NCBI GenBank assembly: GCA_937915335.1
Contig: CALDLZ010000116.1
Location: forward strand, 1 to 7,427
Reading direction: 5' to 3'
Origin: an uncultured Faecalibacterium sp.
GTDB lineage: Bacteria; Bacillota; Clostridia; Oscillospirales; Ruminococcaceae
Length of the DNA: 7,427 nucleotides
Position 1 is the first letter of the stretch; the number at the start of each line of letters is the position of its first letter. The notes beneath the pieces were generated by a model, which was not told the DNA's origin, made no database searches, and was given only the letters and a program-made list of their open reading frames with translations. Positions 1-5,820 of the stretch are shown piece by piece. The position numbers were made by a program, and so were the translations under genes.

Positions 1-1
1 C

Positions 2-634
2 AACGAGCTGTACCGCAAGGGTGCCGACGTGATCTATGACAAGCTGGCCGATCTGCATGTCTCCGGCCACGCCTGCCAGGAAGAGCAGAAGCTGATGCTC
101 ACCCTGACCAAACCCAAGTATTTCCTGCCCGTTCACGGCGAGTATAAGCAGCTGAAAAAGCACGCCCTTACCGCCGCTTCTCTGGGCATTCCCACCAGCA
201 ATATCCTGATTGCCGAGAATGGCTCCAATGTCATTCTGACGCGGGACGAGATCAAGCTGGGCGAGCCTGTCACTGCCGGTGCCGTCATGGTGGACGGCCT
301 GGGTGTGGGCGACGTGGGCAATGTCGTCCTGCGCGACCGCAAGCACCTGTCTGAGGATGGTCTGGTCATCATCGTGGCAACTGTGGACAGCAAGACCGGT
401 AAGGTGCTGGCGGGTCCCGACCTTGTGAGCCGCGGCTTTGTCTATGTGCGCGAGAACGAGAGCCTGATGGATGGTGCCCAGAGCATCGTGGAAAATGCCC
501 TTGACCGCTGTGTGGAGGAGCATGTCCGCGATTGGAACAGCGTCAAGACCCGGGTGCGTGAGGCTTTGAGCAGCTACATCTATCGCCGCACCAAGCGCAG
601 CCCGATGATCCTCCCTATCCTGATGGAGGTATAA
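2..634 (+). CDS. rnj: Ribonuclease J, C-terminal part (5' end cut by window edge)
   Basis: The frame is open from base 2 and ends at TAA 632-634, giving the last 210 residues of a protein that is normally about 550 long. RNase J is a cytoplasmic metallo-beta-lactamase/beta-CASP ribonuclease with endo- and 5'-3' exonuclease activity, central to mRNA turnover and rRNA maturation in Firmicutes. The fragment shows HVSGHA (fragment residues 19-24) and PVHGEY (43-48), which are late beta-CASP/metal-site motifs with catalytic histidines. VDGLGVGDVGNVVLRDR (97-113) marks the linker into the C-terminal domain, which contains GPDLVSRGFVY (138-148) and ends in YRRTKRSPMILPILMEV. The N-terminal HxHxDH zinc motif lies outside the window. 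gdpP follows after 46 bases with no terminator, so co-transcription is likely. J1 versus J2 cannot be decided from this part. Confidence 0.95.
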   Translation, partial: NELYRKGADVIYDKLADLHVSGHACQEEQKLMLTLTKPKYFLPVHGEYKQLKKHALTAASLGIPTSNILIAENGSNVILTRDEIKLGEPVTAGAVMVDGLGVGDVGNVVLRDRKHLSEDGLVIIVATVDSKTGKVLAGPDLVSRGFVYVRENESLMDGAQSIVENALDRCVEEHVRDWNSVKTRVREALSSYIYRRTKRSPMILPILMEV

Positions 635-663
635 GCCGAAGGCCGCCCCGGCGGCGGCAGACC

Positions 664-669
664 AGGAGG
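664..669 (+). promoter_or_regulatory. Ribosome binding site of gdpP
   Basis: A perfect AGGAGG lies 11 bases before the ATG at 681. It supports that start codon, which also places two hydrophobic segments at the very N-terminus as expected for GdpP. The spacing is slightly long but workable. Confidence 0.75.
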
Positions 670-680
670 CAGAAGATTCC

Positions 681-2690
681 ATGAAACAGAAACCGAGATG
701 GACGTTTGAGATGCTGCTTGCGGCGCTGGCGGTGCTGTGTGCCCTGCTGACGCTGGTGCTGCTGGTGCAGCGACCCACGGGCTGGCCTGTGCTCGTGGCA
801 CTGGTGGTGCTGTGGGTGATCGGCATCTGCGTTTTTCGGTATCAGCTGCGGCGCTGGACCGCCAAGTGGGTGGTCGGCGGCAGCTTTGAAAATTCAAAGA
901 CCAAGTTCAGCCTGGAAGCACTTTCTCAGCCCGCGGCTCTGCTCTCGGGCGAGACGGTGCTGTGGTATAACACGCAGTTCCGCACCAGTCTGCTGGGCGG
1001 TGAGGAACGTCTGGCCTGCCGGGTACAGAAGCTGCTGCCCGGGTTAGATCTCACCCAGGCTCGGGAGCCGGGCGGTCAGCAGCTGAATCTGGCCGATGGT
1101 GTGTGGAATGTCCACAGCGCCACCGTGCCGGGCAGCAGCGAGAGTATGACCCTGCTCACCTTCAACGATGAAACGGCTCTGCGAAAGACAGAAGCCGAGT
1201 ACAAGGCCAGCCGCCCGGGCTACATGGTGTTCCTTGTGGATGGCTACGACGATGTGTTCAGCGATATGCTGGACAGCGAGCGTGCCCGCCTGCTGGAGGG
1301 TATCAACCGGGTGCTGGAGGATATGATCGGCCGGGGCACGGGCTTTCTGCGCCGTGTGGCCAGCGGCCGCTATATCGCCGTGGTGGAGGAGCGCCATCTG
1401 GAGCAGTACGCCAAGCGCGGCTATGATGTGCTGGATAAAATTCGTGCTCTTGACCCCAGCGTGAACCTGTCCATCTCCATTGGCATCGGACGGGGGGCAA
1501 AGACCCTGCGGGAAGCCCAGGATATGGCTGTGCAGGCTCTGGATATGGCCCAGGGCCGCGGCGGCGACCAGGCTGCCGAGATGACCCCGGACGGCTTTAC
1601 TTTTTATGGCGGTGTGAGCCACGGTGTGGAAAAGCGCAGTAAGGTGCGCAGCCGTATCGTGGCCGATCAGCTGGTCAAGCTCATCAAGGAGGCTGACCAT
1701 GTGGTCATCATGGGCCACAGGATGAGCGATCTGGATGCCATCGGCTCCGCCGAAGGTGTCCTGCGTATCTGCAAAATTTGTGATGTCCCGGCGGTCATTG
1801 CCGTCAAGCGGGACGCAACGCTGGCGGGCAGCCTGATCGATGCCCTGTGCAGGGCCGGGCAGGAGGATGATTTCATCGACCCGAAGGCCGCCCTGCCCAT
1901 CATCTCCAAGAAAACGCTCTGCGTTGTGGTGGATACATACCAGCTGGGCCTTGTGGAGAGCCGTGAGATTCTGGAGCGGTGCGGCAAGGTGGCCGTCATC
2001 GACCACCACCGCAAGGGCGTGGGCTTCATCGAGCATGCGGACCTTGTCTGCCACGAGCCCTATTCCTCCTCGGCCAGTGAGCTGGTCACGGAGCTTTTGC
2101 AGTATGTGGGCGACCGTGACAATAAGCCCAGCCGGGTGGAGGCCGAGGGCCTGCTCTCCGGCATCATGCTGGATACCCGGGACTTTACCCTGCACACCGG
2201 CGTGCGTACCTTTGAGGCTGCCGCCGCCCTGCGCCGCTATGGCGCGGAGACGGAGCGGGTGCGCCAGCTCTTTGATGTGACCATGGTGGAGTACAACGCC
2301 AAGGCCGACCTGGTGGAAGCCGCCCAGATGTACCGCGGCTGCGCCATTTCGGTGAGCGGCGAGATCGCCCCGGAGGCCCGTGTTGCCATTGCGCAGGCAG
2401 CCAACGACCTGCTGACCATTCAGGGCGTGGAAGCCAGCTTTGTGGCGGTGGAAGTGCCCGGCGGCGTGAATATCTCCGCCCGCAGTCTGGGTGCGGTGAA
2501 CGTGCAGGTCATCATGGAAAGTCTGGGCGGCGGCGGCCACCAGACCATGGCGGCCGCACAGCTCAAGCATATTACCCCGGAAGCGGCCCGGGCGCGTATC
2601 CAGGCCGCCATCGACCAGTATCGTGAGAGCCAGAAGAAGCCGCTCTCTGATATGGAACCAGAACTGAAGAAGAAGGAACAGCAACGATGA
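681..2690 (+). CDS. gdpP: Cyclic-di-AMP phosphodiesterase, GdpP family (DHH/DHHA1)
   Basis: The protein has 669 residues, close to the usual 650-670 of GdpP/YybT. It is a membrane-bound enzyme that hydrolyses c-di-AMP to pApA, setting the level of a second messenger for potassium/osmotic balance and cell-wall stress. Visible layout: two hydrophobic helices (about 9-30 and 35-53), a PAS-like region (about 75-160), a degenerate GGDEF domain (about 178-310), then DHH and DHHA1. In the GGDEF domain ASGRYIAVVE (227-236) stands where the catalytic GGDEF loop would be, while ISIGIG (265-270) is kept, so no cyclase activity is expected. DHH metal-site motifs are intact: GHRMSDLDAIGS (345-356), VVDTY (416-420), IDHHRK (440-445), SSSASELV (462-469) and GIMLDT (494-499). 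The DHHA1 substrate motif GGGGH is at 616-620. The C-terminus is a short charged lysine-rich tail. The stop overlaps the glf start (ATGA). Family assignment is firm; activity is inferred from the intact motifs. Confidence 0.95.
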   Translation: MKQKPRWTFEMLLAALAVLCALLTLVLLVQRPTGWPVLVALVVLWVIGICVFRYQLRRWTAKWVVGGSFENSKTKFSLEALSQPAALLSGETVLWYNTQFRTSLLGGEERLACRVQKLLPGLDLTQAREPGGQQLNLADGVWNVHSATVPGSSESMTLLTFNDETALRKTEAEYKASRPGYMVFLVDGYDDVFSDMLDSERARLLEGINRVLEDMIGRGTGFLRRVASGRYIAVVEERHLEQYAKRGYDVLDKIRALDPSVNLSISIGIGRGAKTLREAQDMAVQALDMAQGRGGDQAAEMTPDGFTFYGGVSHGVEKRSKVRSRIVADQLVKLIKEADHVVIMGHRMSDLDAIGSAEGVLRICKICDVPAVIAVKRDATLAGSLIDALCRAGQEDDFIDPKAALPIISKKTLCVVVDTYQLGLVESREILERCGKVAVIDHHRKGVGFIEHADLVCHEPYSSSASELVTELLQYVGDRDNKPSRVEAEGLLSGIMLDTRDFTLHTGVRTFEAAAALRRYGAETERVRQLFDVTMVEYNAKADLVEAAQMYRGCAISVSGEIAPEARVAIAQAANDLLTIQGVEASFVAVEVPGGVNISARSLGAVNVQVIMESLGGGGHQTMAAAQLKHITPEAARARIQAAIDQYRESQKKPLSDMEPELKKKEQQR

Positions 2691-3790
2691 ACCATTATGA
2701 TTATCTGATCGTGGGCGCGGGCCTGTATGGTGCCGTGTTTGCCCATGAGGCCCAGAAAGCGGGCAAGACCTGCCTTGTCATCGACAAGCGGGATCACATT
2801 GCCGGTAATATCTACACCGAAGCCGTGGAGGGCATCAATGTCCACCGCTACGGTGCCCACATCTTCCACACCAACAATAAGGCAGTGTGGCAGTATGTGA
2901 ACCAGTTTGCGGAGTTCAACCGCTACACCAACAGCCCGGTTGCCAACTACCATGGCGAAATTTATAATATGCCCTTCAACATGAACACCTTCAACAAGAT
3001 GTGGGGTGTTGTGACCCCAGCCGAGGCCAAAGCAAAAATTGAGGAGCAGAAGAAGGAAGCGGGCATCACCGACCCGAAGAACCTCGAAGAACAGGCCATC
3101 AGCCTAGTGGGTACTGACATCTACGAGAAGCTGGTCAAGGGCTACACTGGCAAGCAGTGGGGCCGCCCCTGCACTGAGCTGCCGGCCTTCATCATCAAGC
3201 GCCTGCCCGTCCGCTTTACCTATGATAACAATTACTTTAACGCGCTGTATCAGGGCATCCCCAACGGCGGCTATACCGCCATGGTGGAGAAGATGCTGGA
3301 TGGAATCGAGGTGCGGCTGAATGTGGATTATCTGGCCGACCGTGAGAACCTGAACCAGCTGGCTGATAAGGTCGTTTATACCGGCCCCGTGGATGCCTAC
3401 TTTGATTACAAGCTGGGCGCGCTGCAGTACCGCAGTGTCCGCTTTGAGACCGAGGTGCTGGATACCGACAACTATCAGGGCAATGCCGTCGTGAACTATA
3501 CCGATGCCGAAACGCCCTATACCCGCATCATTGAGCATAAGCACTTCGAGTTCGGCACCCAGCCCAAGACCGTCATCAGCCGTGAGTACAGCGCTGAATG
3601 GAAAAAGGGCGACGAGCCCTATTACCCCGTCAACGACGAAAAGAACGGTACGCTTTACGCTGAATACAAGAAGCTGGCGGATGCCGAGCCCAATGTGATC
3701 TTTGGCGGCCGCCTGGGTGAGTATAAGTATTATGATATGGACAAGGTGATCGAGGTCGCACTGAATGTGGCGGAGAAGGAACTGAAGTGA
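2687..3790 (+). CDS. glf: UDP-galactopyranose mutase
   Basis: A cytosolic FAD enzyme that interconverts UDP-galactopyranose and UDP-galactofuranose, the donor for galactofuranose in surface polysaccharides. The 367 residues match the usual bacterial length. Visible motifs: FAD Rossmann GAGLYG (10-15) after a hydrophobic strand, RYGAHIFHT (54-62), KGYTGKQWG (151-159) with the active-site tryptophan, RLPVRFTYDNNYF (172-184), YTGPVDAYFDYKLG (231-244), YTRIIEHKHF (278-287) whose Arg280 fits the conserved phosphate-binding arginine, REYSAEW (299-305), and GGRLGEYKYYDMD (340-352) with the second conserved arginine and FAD-contacting residues. The enzyme therefore looks complete. The ATG overlaps the gdpP stop by four bases, and AGAAGGA at 2671-2677 gives a ribosome binding site nine bases upstream, so translation is probably coupled to gdpP. 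No glycosyltransferases are in view. Finding glf here instead of in a polysaccharide cluster is unusual. Confidence 0.96.
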   Translation: MNHYDYLIVGAGLYGAVFAHEAQKAGKTCLVIDKRDHIAGNIYTEAVEGINVHRYGAHIFHTNNKAVWQYVNQFAEFNRYTNSPVANYHGEIYNMPFNMNTFNKMWGVVTPAEAKAKIEEQKKEAGITDPKNLEEQAISLVGTDIYEKLVKGYTGKQWGRPCTELPAFIIKRLPVRFTYDNNYFNALYQGIPNGGYTAMVEKMLDGIEVRLNVDYLADRENLNQLADKVVYTGPVDAYFDYKLGALQYRSVRFETEVLDTDNYQGNAVVNYTDAETPYTRIIEHKHFEFGTQPKTVISREYSAEWKKGDEPYYPVNDEKNGTLYAEYKKLADAEPNVIFGGRLGEYKYYDMDKVIEVALNVAEKELK

Positions 3791-3804
3791 ACACCGCCCC
3801 ACCG

Positions 3805-3833
3805 TTGACGGAAAGGCCCAATTGCTGTATACT
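3805..3833 (+). promoter_or_regulatory. Sigma-A type promoter upstream of rplI
   Basis: TTGACG (3805-3810) and TATACT (3828-3833) are separated by exactly 17 bases; each box matches the housekeeping consensus at five of six positions. Transcription would start near 3840, leaving a leader of about 40 bases before rplI. It is in the 91-base gap after glf and reads toward rplI-dnaB-tilS-hpt. The evidence is sequence only, but box quality, spacing and position agree well. Confidence 0.8.
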
Positions 3834-3846
3834 AGCCATAGAAATC

Positions 3847-3862
3847 CACCGGGGTTCCGGTG
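3847..3862 (+). other. Leader hairpin before rplI
   Basis: CACCGG (3847-3852) and CCGGTG (3857-3862) form a perfect six-pair GC-rich stem around a GGTT loop in the inferred 5' leader, ending just upstream of the rplI ribosome binding site. No T-run follows, so it is not a terminator. It could stabilise the 5' end, affect ribosome access, or bind a ribosomal protein for feedback, but no such role for L9 mRNA is shown by the sequence. Confidence 0.45.
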
Positions 3863-3868
3863 AGAAGT

Positions 3869-3874
3869 GAGGGA
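3869..3874 (+). promoter_or_regulatory. Ribosome binding site deciding the rplI start
   Basis: The GAGGGA core lies seven bases before the ATG at 3882. An in-frame GTG at 3867 overlaps this site and would add five residues (ending SMKV-like, MRDST) not found in L9 proteins. The ATG at 3882 gives the classic MKVI start and is preferred. Confidence 0.75.
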
Positions 3875-3881
3875 TAGCACT

Positions 3882-4337
3882 ATGAAAGTGATTCTGAAGC
3901 AGGACGTCAAGGGCATTGGCAAGAAGGACGAGATCCATGAGGTCTCCGACGGCTACGCCCGCAACTTTCTGTTCCCGCGCAAGCTGGCTGCTGTGGCCGA
4001 CGCTTCCGCGGTGAATATCGCACGCGGCAAGGAGGCCGCTGCGGATTTCCACGAGGCCGAGAGCGTGGCCGCCGCCCAGGCTGTGGCCGCTAAGATCGAG
4101 GGCAAGACCGTGACCATCAAGGCCAAGGGTGGCGCGTCTGGCCGCCTGCATGGCAAGGTCACCGGCAAGGAAGTTGCCGAGGCTCTGGCCCAGCTGGCTG
4201 GTTCTCCCATTGATAAGAAGAAGATCGAGCTCGAGACCAAGGACATCAAGGATGCCGGCGTGTTCAACGCCAAGGTGCGCCTGCATGTCGGTGTCGTGGC
4301 TTCCTTCAAGATCATGGTGGAAGTAGAACAGGCTTGA
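3882..4337 (+). CDS. rplI: 50S ribosomal protein L9 (bL9)
   Basis: Protein bL9 binds 23S rRNA at the base of the L1 stalk and reaches across to the neighbouring ribosome, helping reading-frame fidelity. The 151 residues fit the family (about 148-150). The N-terminal rRNA-binding domain (1-52) begins [18 protein letters not shown] and includes the signature [12 protein letters not shown] (21-32). A long connecting helix rich in Ala and Glu follows (about 41-74), then the C-terminal domain (about 75-149) with [16 protein letters not shown] (87-102) and [18 protein letters not shown] at the end. It has its own promoter and leader upstream and an intrinsic terminator right after. dnaB follows, as in the conserved gdpP-rplI-dnaB order of Firmicutes. 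Confidence 0.97.
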   Translation: MKVILKQDVKGIGKKDEIHEVSDGYARNFLFPRKLAAVADASAVNIARGKEAAADFHEAESVAAAQAVAAKIEGKTVTIKAKGGASGRLHGKVTGKEVAEALAQLAGSPIDKKKIELETKDIKDAGVFNAKVRLHVGVVASFKIMVEVEQA

Positions 4338-4351
4338 TTTGAACGCCATCT

Positions 4352-4380
4352 GCGCCCCCTCAAAGCAGGGGGCGCTTTTT
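4352..4380 (+). terminator. Intrinsic terminator between rplI and dnaB
   Basis: GCGCCCCCT (4352-4360) pairs perfectly with AGGGGGCGC (4367-4375) in a nine-pair GC-rich stem with a six-base loop (CAAAGC), directly followed by TTTTT (4376-4380) and a second TTTTT after GGC. This is a textbook Rho-independent terminator 14 bases after the rplI stop. dnaB starts only 36 bases further on with no clear promoter in between, so it probably acts as an attenuator with read-through. Confidence 0.9.
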
Positions 4381-4401
4381 GGCTTTTTCGGAAACTCGTA
4401 T

Positions 4402-4409
4402 GGAGGGGG
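4402..4409 (+). promoter_or_regulatory. Ribosome binding site of dnaB
   Basis: GGAGGGGG is placed seven bases before the ATG at 4417. It fixes the dnaB start; the ATG at 4410 is out of frame and lies too close to the site. Confidence 0.75.
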
Positions 4410-4416
4410 ATGAACC

Positions 4417-5820
4417 ATGCCCAACGAACAACGACATTATTCCAATGAATTGAATCTGGAAAGCGTGGGCATCAACCTGCCCTACAACATGCAGGCCGAG
4501 CAGAGCGTGCTGGGTGCGGTCCTGCTTAAACCCGAGACCCTGACCGATCTGGTGGAGATCATCAAGCCGGAGATGTTCTACACCCGGCAGAACGCCCAGA
4601 TCTATTCCGAGATGCTGCGGCTCTTCACGGCAGACCAGACCATCGACTTTGTCACCCTGCTGGACGCTGTCATCTCGGACGGCGTGTTCCCCAGTGCGGA
4701 CGAAGCCAAGGTCTACCTGACCGGCCTTGCCGAGACCGTGCCCAGTATCTCCAACGTCAAGGCCTACGCCCAGATCGTGCAGGAAAAGTATCTGGTGCGC
4801 CAGCTGATGGGCGTTGCCAAGGATATTTTGCAGGACGCGGGCGACGAGCCGGATGCGGACCTGCTGCTGGAAAACGCCGAACAGCGCATCTACGAGATCC
4901 GCTCCGGGCGGGATTCCAGTGCCTTGACGCCCCTTTCCTCCAGCATGGTGGAGACGCTGACCAACCTGCAGAAGATCAGCGGCCCCGATGCCGATAAGTA
5001 CAAGGGCATCCCCACCGGCTTCCGCCTGCTGGATACCGTCCTGACCGGCCTTGGACGCGGCGACCTCATTATCCTGGCCGCCCGCCCCGGTATGGGCAAG
5101 ACCAGCTTTGCACTGAACATCGCTACCCGTGTGGCGATGCAGCAAAAGGTACCCGTGGCCATCTTCAGTCTGGAAATGACCAAGGAGCAGCTGACCAACC
5201 GTATCCTTTCTGCCGAGGCTGGCATTGACAGCCAGGCCTTCCGCACCGGCGCTCTCCGCAGTGAGGACTGGGAGTATCTGGCGCTGGCAACGGAGAAGCT
5301 CCACGATGCCCCTATCTATATGGATGACACCTCGGGCATTACCATCACCGAGATGAAGGCGAAGATCCGTCGGGTCAACCAGGACCCGACCCGCCCCAAT
5401 GTGGGCCTTATCGTCATCGACTATCTGCAGCTGATGACGACGGGTCAGCGCAGTGAGAACCGTGTGCAGGAGATCAGCTCTATTACCCGAAACCTCAAGA
5501 TCATGGCCAAGGAAATGAATGTGCCCATCATTGCGCTTTCCCAGCTGTCCCGTGCCGTGGAAAAACAGGGCAACAACTCTTCCCACCGGCCACAGCTTTC
5601 TGACCTGCGTGATTCCGGTTCTATCGAGCAGGATGCGGACTGCGTCCTCTTCCTCTACCGTGATTCCTATTATGCCAGCCAGAACCCCGATGCTGCCGAG
5701 GTGGATGCCGATACCGCTGAGTGCATCGTGGCGAAGAATCGTCACGGCGAGACCAGCACGGTGCCGCTGGGCTGGGATGGCGCGCATACCCGCTTTATGG
5801 ATGTGGACTTCAAACGCTGA
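4417..5820 (+). CDS. dnaB: Replicative DNA helicase DnaB
   Basis: The hexameric, ATP-driven 5'-3' helicase that unwinds DNA at the replication fork and recruits primase (named dnaC in Bacillus subtilis). The 467 residues are normal for the family. The N-terminal helical domain (about 18-120) starts with LPYNMQAEQSVLGAVLL, followed by a linker and the RecA-like C-terminal domain (about 190-467). Visible motifs: Walker A ARPGMGKTS (222-230), SLEM (251-254) with the catalytic glutamate, Walker B LIVIDYLQLM (331-340), sensor ALSQLSR (373-379), LRDSGSIEQDADCVLFLYRD (397-416), and KNRHGETST (440-448) with the arginine finger. No intein or frameshift is present. It has a strong ribosome binding site but a terminator upstream, so transcription probably depends on read-through from rplI. 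The stop shares its A with the tilS ATG. Confidence 0.98.
   Translation: MPNEQRHYSNELNLESVGINLPYNMQAEQSVLGAVLLKPETLTDLVEIIKPEMFYTRQNAQIYSEMLRLFTADQTIDFVTLLDAVISDGVFPSADEAKVYLTGLAETVPSISNVKAYAQIVQEKYLVRQLMGVAKDILQDAGDEPDADLLLENAEQRIYEIRSGRDSSALTPLSSSMVETLTNLQKISGPDADKYKGIPTGFRLLDTVLTGLGRGDLIILAARPGMGKTSFALNIATRVAMQQKVPVAIFSLEMTKEQLTNRILSAEAGIDSQAFRTGALRSEDWEYLALATEKLHDAPIYMDDTSGITITEMKAKIRRVNQDPTRPNVGLIVIDYLQLMTTGQRSENRVQEISSITRNLKIMAKEMNVPIIALSQLSRAVEKQGNNSSHRPQLSDLRDSGSIEQDADCVLFLYRDSYYASQNPDAAEVDADTAECIVAKNRHGETSTVPLGWDGAHTRFMDVDFKR

Noticed and set aside
642..658. GC-rich inverted repeat (GCCGCC/GGCGGC) between rnj and gdpP
   Set aside because: Only six pairs in a simple GCC/GGC run and no T-tract after it. 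It does not qualify as a terminator, and low-complexity GC sequence makes such pairing easy by chance.
1200..1610. Active diguanylate cyclase domain in GdpP
   Set aside because: The catalytic loop is ASGRYIAVVE rather than GGDEF, matching the known degenerate GGDEF domain of this family.
1044..2684. A 546-codon open frame on the minus strand opposite gdpP
   Set aside because: It is a shadow of high-GC codon bias. The translation is rich in His, Gly, Ala and Leu with no recognisable domain, and the plus strand carries an unmistakable, motif-complete GdpP.
3867..3881. GTG at 3867 as the rplI start
   Set aside because: It lies within the ribosome binding site and adds residues absent from L9. 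ATG 3882 gives the standard MKVI start.
5721..5819. ATG at 5721 as the tilS start
   Set aside because: It would put 33 codons inside dnaB, with Arg/Gly/Trp-rich sequence unlike any TilS N-terminus. ATG 5820 gives the normal length.
4417..5820. Possible intein or insertion in dnaB
   Set aside because: DnaB is a frequent intein host, but all motifs run on at normal spacing in 467 residues with no extra block.
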